Shown here piece by piece: positions 50,945 through 60,190 of a DNA stretch of 64,000 nt (positions are counted from its first letter, which is position 1; each line of letters opens with the position of its first letter). Below the pieces are notes generated by a model that saw only the letters and a list, made by a program, of their open reading frames with translations, had not been told where the DNA came from and did not search any database. The DNA comes from Legionella anisa (lineage in GTDB: Bacteria; Pseudomonadota; Gammaproteobacteria; Legionellales; Legionellaceae). A program made the position numbers and the translations under genes. The stretch is from positions 16,998 to 80,997 of the forward strand of contig NZ_LNXS01000054.1 of the NCBI RefSeq assembly GCF_001467525.1, read 5' to 3'.

Positions 50945-53704
50945 ATGAAGTCATTATTAAAACCTGTTAGTGACTGGTTATTGGGTGAAACCAACCCTCA
51001 AGCTGTCAAGGAAAAAGAAGTTAAAAAAAGTTATACAAATCCCTTACCTTCTTTTGCAGACAAACTTGCTGTTGTTGATTTCAATGAACAAGAACAAGTT
51101 TTTTTATTTGCCGATGGTAATAGTTTGGGTTCAGGCTTTGAGTTGGGAGACATACCAGCTGAGGCAGCTGCCCCAGAATATCTGCAAGCGGTATTTGATA
51201 AAATACGAGAGACCTTTGCTTCTGTAGTTCCGTTACATCCCATTGATCCCTGGGTTATGCAAATGTTTGTTCAGGATGAATATTGCCTTGAGTTTGTCCT
51301 TGACCACATTAAAAAACAAGTACCTGAAAATCTCCTCAACAACTCTTTGACCAAAGACTATTTAAATCGACTTGGGGATTTATACAAAAAAATGACCCGC
51401 CCAGAAGGGTTATTCCTTGATCCCAAAACAGGCTCTCCCTATCGTGGCCGTAGACGTCGTATCCGTGTGCTTTTTTATCGCAAACTCACTCAATATAATT
51501 TATCTCGTGAACTGATATTACAAGAACATCAGGAGGTTATAAGTCAAATTGAAAGCAAATTACGTTCTCCAGGAATTGAGTTAAAACGTCTCTCAGGAAA
51601 GGATTATTATCAATGGTGGGTCAGATGGTTTAATCCTAAATCTGCCGATCAAATATTGACTCAATACCCCTACCCTGAACCGATTCCTGCAGGATTTAAT
51701 TTATCACAAAATGTTTTATTTACCCCACCTGAAAGCAGCGACCAAGGATTTATTTTTGAAGGAGTAAAACAAAAAATTTTGTATGTCGATGGACTAAAAG
51801 AGACTCCAATCATTGGTCTGGTATCCCGTGAACGACGACAAGCTAATCCCAAGCATCGCTATGCTTTACTCGATACATTGCCTTCAGGAAGCATTTATAC
51901 CATTCAAGTTGTATTCAGTCATGATGCAACCCTTGATGCACACTTAACTCGACTGGAAAAAGGGATAGTGGGTACCAGTTTAAAACCACAAGAAGTCAGG
52001 GATGATATTAAATCAGCACGTAATGAATTGAGTACTGGCAATCGCCTCTATTGGGTCAATCAAGCTGTGTTTTATCAAGCCAAAAATGAACAAGATGCAC
52101 ACAATATAGAAAAGCAGCTGCACATTATATTTAGCGAAGCAAAAATGCCGCTGATTCACTCGAATTATGATATTCATCCGCTAAATTCCTATCTCAATAT
52201 GTTGCCTTTTAATTTTGATCCACATTATGCACGCAAATACTTATGCTTTGACCGCTTAATGTATGCCTCCGAATTGGCTGCATTACTACCAGTCTATGGC
52301 CGCAATCAAGGAGCAAGACATCTTCCCTGCTTTTCATTTTTCAATCGGTTAGGCGAGCCTGTTTTCTTTGATTTGCTGCATCATGACTTTATCAGCCAAA
52401 ATTCCCATTGTGCAATTTTTGCAAACTCTGGTGGAGGCAAATCAGTGCTCATTGGATGGATGATTCAATCTCTATTAGCTATGAAAAACGCGCGTGTAGT
52501 ACTGTTTGAAATGGGTAACTCCTTTGATCGCATGTTAATGCATTGCCAAAAACATGGTTTGCAAGCAAGGCAATTACTCTTATCAAACCAGAAAGATAAA
52601 GCAATACCGCTCAATCCATTTTGTGATGCATACAAAGCTCTGCCTGAAATCAGCGAGCAATCTGAAAACATCGCTTTAACGCTACAAAAACTCAAAGCAG
52701 AGCAATGCTTTCCCGCATCAGAGGAAGAGTTGGATTGTCAAAATGAATCCCGCTCTTATTTGGCTGAGTTGGCACTGGCTTTGCGAACGATGATTACTGA
52801 AGCAAATGTTCGTGAAGAAGAAAACTTTACTTTAGCAGATGAAACTTTGCTCATTGAAATTTTGAGTGATGCCATATATGACTCAGCACAAAAAAATATT
52901 CCGCAAATGCTCACTGAACATGTATTAAGCGCATTTGAGCGACGCATTGCTTCAGAAACAATCCCCCGTAAAAAGGAACGGTTGCATGATATGGCTGATC
53001 GATTGCGAAGTTATGTCATTAATACAGCCAAGGCACGCTTTTTTAATGTTGCTACTGAACCATTAGATGATTTCGATATTTTTCATATTGATATCTCCGC
53101 CATTAAGGATGATAGAGGTAAATTGGCTTTGGTTATGGTATCGCTGCTACCAAGAATTCTGGCTATGGCAGAACGTACTCAGAATGAAATTCGCCCCATG
53201 TTTCTCATCATTGACGAAGCCCATTTGCAATTTGAGATTGATGTCATTGTTTCTTATGCCACGCTGATTGCCAAAGTGGCTCGAAAATTAGGACTTTGGC
53301 TCATTCCTTTAACGCAAAATATTGCGGACATGAGTTCTGCCAAAGCAACCAAAATTCTATCACTCATCGAAACCTGGATTGCGTTGGGATTGGATGAAAA
53401 TGAGCTCACTAACATTAAAAAATTCAAAACCCTTACCCCACAACAAGAAGCGCTTATTCGCGATATCGACTCACAAAAAGGGTTGTACTCTGAAGCAGTC
53501 CTCCTTGGTTCTCGTTATCAGGGATTATTTCGTGTCATTCCACCACGCTATCTATTGGCTTTATTAATGACTGAAAAAAATGAAAAAGCCGCGCGTAATG
53601 AATTGGAGAAAGAACATGATGTACTTGCTGCTGCTGAAATCATGGCTAAAAAATTGGAGCAACCCAAAGTGGCTTCTAATAATCGGGCTTATTTTTATGA
53701 CTAA
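50945..53704 (+). CDS. traC: conjugative transfer ATPase, TraC/VirB4-like (PFL_4706 family)
   Basis: 919 residues. Walker A (FANSGGGKSVLIGW) is near residue 495 and Walker B (MFLIIDEAHLQ) near 754, with a VirB4-like C-terminal block LGLWLIPLTQNIADM and FKTLTPQQEALIRDID. The N-terminal half lacks membrane segments and carries the TraC/PFL_4706 domain. It powers pilus assembly and substrate export at the inner membrane. GGGAGAACGG precedes the ATG. It is the size expected for TIGR03744. Confidence 0.95.
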   Translation: MKSLLKPVSDWLLGETNPQAVKEKEVKKSYTNPLPSFADKLAVVDFNEQEQVFLFADGNSLGSGFELGDIPAEAAAPEYLQAVFDKIRETFASVVPLHPIDPWVMQMFVQDEYCLEFVLDHIKKQVPENLLNNSLTKDYLNRLGDLYKKMTRPEGLFLDPKTGSPYRGRRRRIRVLFYRKLTQYNLSRELILQEHQEVISQIESKLRSPGIELKRLSGKDYYQWWVRWFNPKSADQILTQYPYPEPIPAGFNLSQNVLFTPPESSDQGFIFEGVKQKILYVDGLKETPIIGLVSRERRQANPKHRYALLDTLPSGSIYTIQVVFSHDATLDAHLTRLEKGIVGTSLKPQEVRDDIKSARNELSTGNRLYWVNQAVFYQAKNEQDAHNIEKQLHIIFSEAKMPLIHSNYDIHPLNSYLNMLPFNFDPHYARKYLCFDRLMYASELAALLPVYGRNQGARHLPCFSFFNRLGEPVFFDLLHHDFISQNSHCAIFANSGGGKSVLIGWMIQSLLAMKNARVVLFEMGNSFDRMLMHCQKHGLQARQLLLSNQKDKAIPLNPFCDAYKALPEISEQSENIALTLQKLKAEQCFPASEEELDCQNESRSYLAELALALRTMITEANVREEENFTLADETLLIEILSDAIYDSAQKNIPQMLTEHVLSAFERRIASETIPRKKERLHDMADRLRSYVINTAKARFFNVATEPLDDFDIFHIDISAIKDDRGKLALVMVSLLPRILAMAERTQNEIRPMFLIIDEAHLQFEIDVIVSYATLIAKVARKLGLWLIPLTQNIADMSSAKATKILSLIETWIALGLDENELTNIKKFKTLTPQQEALIRDIDSQKGLYSEAVLLGSRYQGLFRVIPPRYLLALLMTEKNEKAARNELEKEHDVLAAAEIMAKKLEQPKVASNNRAYFYD

Positions 53705-54671
53705 TATCTTATATGCCAAAGAAAGCACAAGCCCACCTAGTCCTGTGAATACATTCACCATTGCTGCTCGCGTGTTGCAAAAGATTTTTCACAACAGCCA
53801 CTATAAGGTTATTGGATCTTGTACTTGGTCAGTGGGTTATTTACCACCTAAATTGGTTGTAACACCTGCTGTGGAGCAATTCTTACCTGATTTGGTGATC
53901 ACAGTCAGCAATAAGCCAGAAGAAAATCCCTGGATAGAAGCAAGAACACTTTATGAAAATTCAGCCACTAGAGCCTTGTATCAAAAGGCTTATAAAACCG
54001 CGACTGGATTTGAACTCGGGTTTGGCAATGACAGTGGCCAGACTACTGAACTGCATATCAATGATGAACGAACTCGCATAGTTGATGTCATTGGTAGCCC
54101 AGCCGGATTTTACCGCTTACCTTATCTTTCTCATAAAGCAGAGACCGGATTTGGCATACCCTATTATCTTGCAGAAGCCGATGCTGTGATGGACCGAACC
54201 GAAGCAGCAGAAATTTTGTATATGGCCACTCATCCTCATCTACTCATCAACCATGATATTGGTACGGCCACTCAACATTGGGGCTCAGAAATTCCAAGAC
54301 TGATGCGTGTTACCCAGCCATATAACTTTAGGGCTTCTGTTGTTGCAGCCATGCATGCTGTCGATATTGTCACCAACAAAAATTCTTTGCATGTGACCAA
54401 ATCAACTCGCAATTCTTGTGGAAAAAACTGTGCCGTCGCTAATGTAATTTATGACCCTAAGAACACTAAAGTGATTTGGCAAGAAGTGTATCCGCTAAAC
54501 CGCACCATCCATCCTGGTGATGCCAATGATTTCGGCACAAAAGATGAAAAAGCAGGTAATGGAAATTATGTCTTTGTCCTGTGGCGAAAATATCGAGGCT
54601 GCATCCAAAACAAGGGCAAACTTGTGAATCTTTTAACCTTCCCCAAAGTGGAAAAAACTAAAAAACGATAA
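53616..54671 (+). CDS. TIGR03756-family conjugation protein (TraU-like)
   Basis: 351 residues from the ATG at 53616, which has GGAG seven bases upstream; this start lies 89 bases inside the ATPase gene. The ATG at 53697 (overlapping the stop codon as ATGACTAA) is an alternative but would cut the signal sequence (WLLIIGLIFMTNILYA). The mature protein has GSCTWSVGYLPPKLVVTPAV, FLPDLVITVSN and HWGSEIPRLMRVTQPYNFRA, typical of TIGR03756 (PFL_4710)/TraU. It is periplasmic and Cys-containing. The TIGR03757 and DsbC-type genes that often precede it are absent. Confidence 0.9.
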   Translation: MMYLLLLKSWLKNWSNPKWLLIIGLIFMTNILYAKESTSPPSPVNTFTIAARVLQKIFHNSHYKVIGSCTWSVGYLPPKLVVTPAVEQFLPDLVITVSNKPEENPWIEARTLYENSATRALYQKAYKTATGFELGFGNDSGQTTELHINDERTRIVDVIGSPAGFYRLPYLSHKAETGFGIPYYLAEADAVMDRTEAAEILYMATHPHLLINHDIGTATQHWGSEIPRLMRVTQPYNFRASVVAAMHAVDIVTNKNSLHVTKSTRNSCGKNCAVANVIYDPKNTKVIWQEVYPLNRTIHPGDANDFGTKDEKAGNGNYVFVLWRKYRGCIQNKGKLVNLLTFPKVEKTKKR

Positions 54672-54680
54672 GGCTATTCT

Positions 54681-56039
54681 ATGAAACGATCTTTGATTTT
54701 AACTTTCCTTATTCCCTCTTTTGCATGTGCTGATGGTTTTATGCCCAGTCAATCCGATTATTACTATGAACTTGGAGGTACATCCAATTTGTTTATACCT
54801 CCAGTGAATAAAGATCAAACCATTCGGATTGGTGCTGATGTTGATGGTCGCCTGGGATTTTCCTGTAGCGGTTTTAATCCTGTGGTTTCAATTACGAATA
54901 CGTTTCAGGATCTGAAAAAATCAGCCATTAACATCCCCGGAGGTGTCATTGATAATCTTAAAGGCTCGATAGCAGGATATCCTCTTTACAAACTGCAACA
55001 GTCTATGCCTGCTCTTTACAACGTAATACAAAATGCTGCGTCCAGTGCCCAAAATGAGTTCAACATCAGAGTCAAAGATTGTCAGGAAGTAAAACAATCA
55101 TTAGAACAAAATCAATCACCAATGGAAGGTATTTTGTCCATATCGGACAGTCAAGGCTGGTTAGAAGCTGCTAAACGCGCAAAGAAAGAGAATGTCGATG
55201 TCACCGAAACCGCTAAAAGTATTGCCCAGAAGCGTGATGATTATGGTCTTCCTTGGATTGGCCATGAAAAAGGGAATGCTGGAGGTAAATACCAACGACC
55301 TATTAAAGTAATTAATGATGTAGTGATTGCAGGTTATAACATTCTCTTAGAGAGAAAACCGTTGGATTCGCTTGATAAACCGGATATCAAAACACCAATG
55401 ACTCAAAGTTGGCCTACTCCTACAGATGCTGCCAATTGGGCTGTAAAAGTTTTAGGAGATATTCAAGTCAGTACTAGTGAAAGTAAACTAAACCATGATG
55501 CTAAAGCGGGTATTGGCTTATCTTCCTTGTTACAAAGTTGTGCCAATGCCAATACATGTAGTCAAAATATTGCCAAAGCACTATGGAAACTCGTGAATGG
55601 TTCTTGGATTCTTACCGAAGACAATCTACGTAAAGTTAGTGCTTCCAATCTCCTGATTACAGATGAAATCATCATTACCATTCAACATCTTCCAAGAGAA
55701 GAGCAATTATTGACTGTCTCCAAATTAGCTGAAGAAATCGCAGTACAAAATATGCTGGATAATGCTTTGATGATGCGGCGAATTTTACAAGCTGGATTAC
55801 AAGTCCAGGAAGTACAAAACTTAAAACCTGCTATGAAAATGGTGCTTTTTGCCTTGAAAAAACTGGACGATGACATTCATTCCCTGTCTTTTGAAAATGA
55901 TGTTCGTAAAAAAATGATGACGGAAACACTGGGAACAATTATGGAAATTCGTCATCAGGATCAAAACAAAAACATCCCAGGTCAAGATCATGAACAGCCG
56001 ACTGTGAAAAATGGTGCCATTTATGTTCAAGAAAAATAA
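54681..56039 (+). CDS. TIGR03755/PFL_4711-family conjugation protein
   Basis: 452 residues with a signal peptide (~1-17, ending FACA). Conserved features are YYYELGGTSNLFIPPVNKDQ, LGFSCSGFNPVVSITNTFQD and LPWIGHEKGNAGGKYQRPIK, which identify TIGR03755. Topology and size resemble TraH, a periplasmic pilus-assembly factor. The gene sits between the TraU-like and TraG genes as in related islands. Confidence 0.9.
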   Translation: MKRSLILTFLIPSFACADGFMPSQSDYYYELGGTSNLFIPPVNKDQTIRIGADVDGRLGFSCSGFNPVVSITNTFQDLKKSAINIPGGVIDNLKGSIAGYPLYKLQQSMPALYNVIQNAASSAQNEFNIRVKDCQEVKQSLEQNQSPMEGILSISDSQGWLEAAKRAKKENVDVTETAKSIAQKRDDYGLPWIGHEKGNAGGKYQRPIKVINDVVIAGYNILLERKPLDSLDKPDIKTPMTQSWPTPTDAANWAVKVLGDIQVSTSESKLNHDAKAGIGLSSLLQSCANANTCSQNIAKALWKLVNGSWILTEDNLRKVSASNLLITDEIIITIQHLPREEQLLTVSKLAEEIAVQNMLDNALMMRRILQAGLQVQEVQNLKPAMKMVLFALKKLDDDIHSLSFENDVRKKMMTETLGTIMEIRHQDQNKNIPGQDHEQPTVKNGAIYVQEK

Positions 56040-56051
56040 AGGAGCTACATT

Positions 56052-57605
56052 ATGATTGTCTTTAATCCTTTATCGCTCTATACCACCTATCTTGGTTGGC
56101 AACAATATGAAGTACTCTTTAATGCCTTGTGGCAAACTGGGCTTTTGTATCTAGGTTTTTTAGCGATTGGATATCGTTTCTTAAAAAATGTACTTAATCC
56201 AACAGGAGCATTCTTTGCCGTAGAGCATGCTTTAAATAACTTTCTCTATGAATTGGCGATTAGTTTTCTAATTTGCTGTCTGTTTGTCTATCCTTGTGTA
56301 CCCTTGGAAACCAAAGCACTTCAGTTTAAACCTCTATGTGGCATGAAAAGTCCTACAGCTGCTGTGATTGGGGACAGTGGTACTACCTATGATGAAGCTT
56401 TTGCCGATCTTTTAACTAATCAAGTAAAAATTCCTATTGGTTTTGCTATCATCCAAAACTTCATGTCCAGTTTCACTTACAGTTTAATGAAAGTGACTGG
56501 CTGCACAGACAGTTTGCAATCCATTCAAGGTGATTTAGTATCTACCTATTTGCCTCAAGATATACGAAAACAAGCTTTGGAATTTCACCGGCAATGTTTT
56601 ATTGAGGCCAAAACCCAATTTAATAGTGAGAAACATGAAGCAAGCGAACTGGACCCCATGCTAAAACGCTATGGTGGTGAAGACGATTTGAATTGGATGG
56701 GTTCAAAGATTCTGCAAAAAATGTATTACAGCAAACTCCATGCGCGTAAACCAGTTCCAGGATTTACCTTTAATCAAGCACCTAATCCTAATCTGGAAAA
56801 AGCAGCCAACCGTGGTGATATACCTCTAGAACAACTACCAGAAGAAGGTTACCCATTCTGCCAACAATGGTGGAATAAAATACGGGGTGATCTAGTCGAA
56901 GTATCCAACAAAGCAAGTTTTTATAATCGGCATCTGAACTACTACGCCATGCTTGAACGAGTACGCCAATACAAAACAAAGCATCCAAAAGCCTGGAAAG
57001 CAGACATCACTGCTGAAGAGTTCATAGCCAAAATGCTGCTCAGTGAGAGCAAAGACATGCAAATGAACTCAGTAAAAAATCTAATGGACAACAATAATGG
57101 AAAAATTGGATCAGCCATTACTCATACACTGGTTAACTCCGGTCAATGGATCAAATCATGGACCACAACACCGCTCAAACGTGAATCAATCATGCAAACC
57201 TTACCGGTGATGCAGGCATTTTTCATGTTCTTTTTAATTATCTTAACGCCGTTAGTTCTGTCACTAAGTTGTTATAGTCCAAGAGCATTAGGCAGTTTGT
57301 GTGCATTATTTGTGATGGCGATTTTTCTGCAATACCTCTGGCATCTGGTGGGCTTTATTGAACGCTCGGTCTTAGACCCATTAGGAGAGAATGATGCAGT
57401 TGCCGCCATGAAAAATATGGCTGTGATGTTTTATTTTGTCGCACCTGTATTGTTGCTTAAGCTCTCCAGTCACTTTGGTGGAGAGGCAGGTGCAGGATTA
57501 ATGGATTTAATCGATGGCTCTGAACGAAATAGTGAAAGCATGACTCAATCAGGAATGCATGTAGCCAAAACAGGAGTAAAAATTGCCTCCAAGGGGGCAT
57601 TATGA
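56052..57605 (+). CDS. traG: TraG N-terminal-domain conjugation protein
   Basis: 517 residues: membrane segments near 25-45 and 72-90, a large periplasmic domain, and a cluster of helices at ~380-470 (MQAFFMFFLIILTPLVLSLS; FYFVAPVLLLKL). The TraG N-terminal family start (YEVLFNALWQTGLLYLGFLA) is clear. F-type TraG acts in pilus assembly and mating-pair stabilisation; here only the N-terminal membrane part is present, as is usual for island-type systems. AGGAG precedes the start. It is the last of the canonical mating genes. Confidence 0.92.
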   Translation: MIVFNPLSLYTTYLGWQQYEVLFNALWQTGLLYLGFLAIGYRFLKNVLNPTGAFFAVEHALNNFLYELAISFLICCLFVYPCVPLETKALQFKPLCGMKSPTAAVIGDSGTTYDEAFADLLTNQVKIPIGFAIIQNFMSSFTYSLMKVTGCTDSLQSIQGDLVSTYLPQDIRKQALEFHRQCFIEAKTQFNSEKHEASELDPMLKRYGGEDDLNWMGSKILQKMYYSKLHARKPVPGFTFNQAPNPNLEKAANRGDIPLEQLPEEGYPFCQQWWNKIRGDLVEVSNKASFYNRHLNYYAMLERVRQYKTKHPKAWKADITAEEFIAKMLLSESKDMQMNSVKNLMDNNNGKIGSAITHTLVNSGQWIKSWTTTPLKRESIMQTLPVMQAFFMFFLIILTPLVLSLSCYSPRALGSLCALFVMAIFLQYLWHLVGFIERSVLDPLGENDAVAAMKNMAVMFYFVAPVLLLKLSSHFGGEAGAGLMDLIDGSERNSESMTQSGMHVAKTGVKIASKGAL

Positions 57606-57610
57606 TTTGC

Positions 57611-57784
57611 TTAAAACACATCCTTGCGTTCAAAAGCTTCGTTATATGCACGCATACTAATCAAACCAGCTTCATATTTCCTTCGAGCCTCAGAAACACT
57701 CATGTAGCGATTGTTAGGCTTATCTTCCGCAACACCAACAATTGCATTAAGCACTACAACCAAAAATCGAAATATCGTTTTCAT
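57611..57784 (-). CDS. antisense small membrane-anchored protein (57 residues)
   Basis: This lies on the opposite strand to all surrounding transfer genes, filling the 193-base gap between traG and the gene at 57799. AAGG lies six bases before the ATG. The product has a hydrophobic N-terminus (FRFLVVVLNAIVGVA) and a helical tail SVSEARRKYEAGLISMRAYN, which resembles SHOCT-type short C-terminal domains. Composition and the filled gap favour a real gene over chance. Its mRNA would be antisense to the traG-traD transcript. Function unknown. Confidence 0.6.
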   Translation of the reverse strand: MKTIFRFLVVVLNAIVGVAEDKPNNRYMSVSEARRKYEAGLISMRAYNEAFERKDVF

Positions 57785-57798
57785 TTGGAGCCTTCCCT

Positions 57799-58122
57799 AT
57801 GATAAAAAACTACATTCGTTCAACCATTATAGTCATACTTCAAATTCTTTTACCAATCACAGCTTTACTCATCCTGGCACCATTGCTCATCAATACCAAG
57901 GTAATAAACTATTTACAACAACCAGTATTTCAACCCTCGTTTATTGTATTACATACACTCTTTTACACAAGTCTCATCCTGCTATGGACAAAGCTAGTAC
58001 AACGCATAGATAAACAAAACCCAATAAATACTGAACAATATAAAGCTGCCCTTAAAGTACGATGGTATTTATTGGCACTCTTTCTGTTTATTGATGTACT
58101 TATGTTATGGCAATCACTATGA
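57799..58122 (+). CDS. small membrane protein before TraD
   Basis: 107 residues with three hydrophobic stretches (~8-30, ~47-65, ~88-105). GGAG lies eight bases upstream of the ATG. The stop codon overlaps the ATG used by traD (ATGA). No family is recognised; position and coupling suggest a partner of the coupling protein in the inner membrane. Confidence 0.7.
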   Translation: MIKNYIRSTIIVILQILLPITALLILAPLLINTKVINYLQQPVFQPSFIVLHTLFYTSLILLWTKLVQRIDKQNPINTEQYKAALKVRWYLLALFLFIDVLMLWQSL

Positions 58123-60095
58123 CAAACTATCCAATTAATAATTTACTACGAGAACCGACAGAAGCATGGTCTGCGATAACTTGTTTTTCATTAGCATTTC
58201 TGGCTTACAGCCAACCTCATTTATTCTTGCTTACTCAAAGCATGAGTATCTATGCATTTATTACTCTAGCCATTCCAGGTCTTTATAGGGCATGGCAAGC
58301 AATAAGAGTAAAACGCTACCATCACCGATTATTGGCAATGCCGACTTATGCCCTTTCCACCTCAGAAATTCCTTTATCCAAAAACTGGTTATTCCTGGGT
58401 AAAGGATTTCGTTGGCGACCAAGTCATACGCAAAAACTTCATCAAATCAAACAAGTCAAAAATGAAAAGTTCATGCAAAGAGGATCTTGTTATCAAGCAG
58501 TACGGTGTTTTTGTCAAAACCATGAGCATACTCGATTAGCCAAATGGTTAAACAAACGCTCAAAGCTCAATCCCTTTAGACCGGATCCACCAGTTGGTGG
58601 AAGTCCATTCTTACATGGTGTCGGTGAAGAAGATAAACCTGTGTACATTCCTCAAGATGTCCGAGTCGGCCATACTTTTGTAGTCGGTACCACCAGAGTA
58701 GGAAAAACAAGATTAGCCAGCATCCTCATTAATCAGGATATTAGAAATGGTAATGCGGTCATTGTTGTAGATCCTAAAGGTGACCAAGACTTAGTGCGAG
58801 ACATGATTGCGGCATGCGAAGTATCAGGAAGAGTGGATGATTTTAAAATCGTGCATTTAGGCTTTCCTAATCAATCAGCACGATATAACCCACTCAAAAA
58901 TTATGATCAAATCAGCGAGGTTGCAACACGCATCACTGATGCCATCTCAGCTGAAGGTGAAGGAAAGCAATTTGCAGCTTTTGCATGGAAGTACGTCAAT
59001 ATTGTAGCTATTTGCTTGGAAGAAATGAAACAACCCATCACTTACCAATCAATTGCTTTCTATATTAGCAGACTCGATCAGCTACTTATGACCTATGCAG
59101 ATACCATCCTGCCAAATCACTATCCCAACTATCATCAAAACATCGAGGAAATTATCGAGGAGCACGACAGTAAAATTGGTAAGAACAATAAAACCAAGTC
59201 TCCTATGGAACGCCATCAGGCAATTACTCAATATGTGAAAGAACACATCAACAAAACCATCAAAAATAATAATGCAGAAGCACTGCACGACCAAATCTTA
59301 ATCGATCTCTACGATGCAGCCATTATGGATAAACACTATTATGACAAAATAACAGCCAGTGTTGGTCCGGTATTATCGGAAATCAATAAAAGTAATGCTT
59401 CTAAGATTCTTTCATCTAAAGCTGAGCCAGGAGATATTGAACTGATGGATGTCATTAAAAATAAAAAGGTGCTCTATATTGGCTTGGATAGTCTAACTAA
59501 TCCCAATATCGCTCAGGCAGTGGGTAAAGCCTTCTTATCAGATCTGGTTTCTACAGCCGGTAAAATTTACAAAGAACCTAATGCTCGTTATACCTTAAAT
59601 CTTCATTGTGATGAGCTTTCTGAAATTATCCAGGATTCTTTTGTAAAAATTCTCAATAAAGCGGGTGGAGCTGGGTTTCAAGTTACTGCTTATGCTCAGA
59701 CCATTCAGGATATGGAAGTGGCTCTTGGATCAAGAGCTAAGGCAGAAGTATCTGAAGGAAATTTTAATACTCTTATTATGTTACGGGTTAAAAATGAAGA
59801 AACAGCTAATCTGTTGGTTAAAGTTCTTCCTCAAGTAGGAGTAGTTGGACATACCCAAGTTTCTATGGTTAATGATACGCCACATGGGGATGATGGGGTT
59901 TATTTTAATACGACAAATGAGGATCGAGTTCAGACTTCCTCAGTGCCAATGATTGGGATAGATGATATTGTGTCTTTACCTAAAGGACAGGCTTTTATGA
60001 TAGTAAATGGTGGAGAAGTTTACAAAATTCGAATTCCTTTACCTTTAAGTTGCAAAAAACAGGCAAAAACACCTATGCCGGTATTCAGCACCTAA
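58119..60095 (+). CDS. traD: conjugative coupling protein TraD (SXT/TOL type)
   Basis: About 658 residues from the ATG overlapping the previous stop codon; an ATG four codons earlier (58107) is possible. Two N-terminal membrane segments (~20-60) precede the ATPase: Walker A VVGTTRVGKTRLAS (~190), VVDPKGDQDLVRDM, and the Walker B region LNLHCDELSE (~495), ending YAQTIQDMEVALGSRAKAEV. It delivers the relaxase-DNA complex to the secretion channel. In SXT- and PFGI-type islands traD lies upstream of the TIGR03747 gene; here it closes the module. No relaxase is in the window. Confidence 0.95.
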   Translation: MTNYPINNLLREPTEAWSAITCFSLAFLAYSQPHLFLLTQSMSIYAFITLAIPGLYRAWQAIRVKRYHHRLLAMPTYALSTSEIPLSKNWLFLGKGFRWRPSHTQKLHQIKQVKNEKFMQRGSCYQAVRCFCQNHEHTRLAKWLNKRSKLNPFRPDPPVGGSPFLHGVGEEDKPVYIPQDVRVGHTFVVGTTRVGKTRLASILINQDIRNGNAVIVVDPKGDQDLVRDMIAACEVSGRVDDFKIVHLGFPNQSARYNPLKNYDQISEVATRITDAISAEGEGKQFAAFAWKYVNIVAICLEEMKQPITYQSIAFYISRLDQLLMTYADTILPNHYPNYHQNIEEIIEEHDSKIGKNNKTKSPMERHQAITQYVKEHINKTIKNNNAEALHDQILIDLYDAAIMDKHYYDKITASVGPVLSEINKSNASKILSSKAEPGDIELMDVIKNKKVLYIGLDSLTNPNIAQAVGKAFLSDLVSTAGKIYKEPNARYTLNLHCDELSEIIQDSFVKILNKAGGAGFQVTAYAQTIQDMEVALGSRAKAEVSEGNFNTLIMLRVKNEETANLLVKVLPQVGVVGHTQVSMVNDTPHGDDGVYFNTTNEDRVQTSSVPMIGIDDIVSLPKGQAFMIVNGGEVYKIRIPLPLSCKKQAKTPMPVFST

Positions 60096-60190
60096 TTCAA
60101 TCGCGCATTATGATACAATTTATACTAATTACTAAATTTCAATCATCTGATGGGAGTTTAGATCTAAAGCTATAACCGACAAGTACAAAA

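Larger units (their letters stand above)
41909..60095 (+). mobile_element. integrative conjugative element core: lvr regulators plus genomic-island type IV secretion genes
   Basis: An uninterrupted set of regulators (lvrR, lvrA, lvrB, lvrC) and mating-pair-formation genes of the PFGI-1/SXT/TOL class ends with the coupling protein TraD. Gene order follows the canonical island closely, but TraD is at the 3' end, and no integrase, relaxase, lytic transglycosylase or attachment site is visible, so this is the transfer core and not a full element with ends. Confidence 0.88.
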
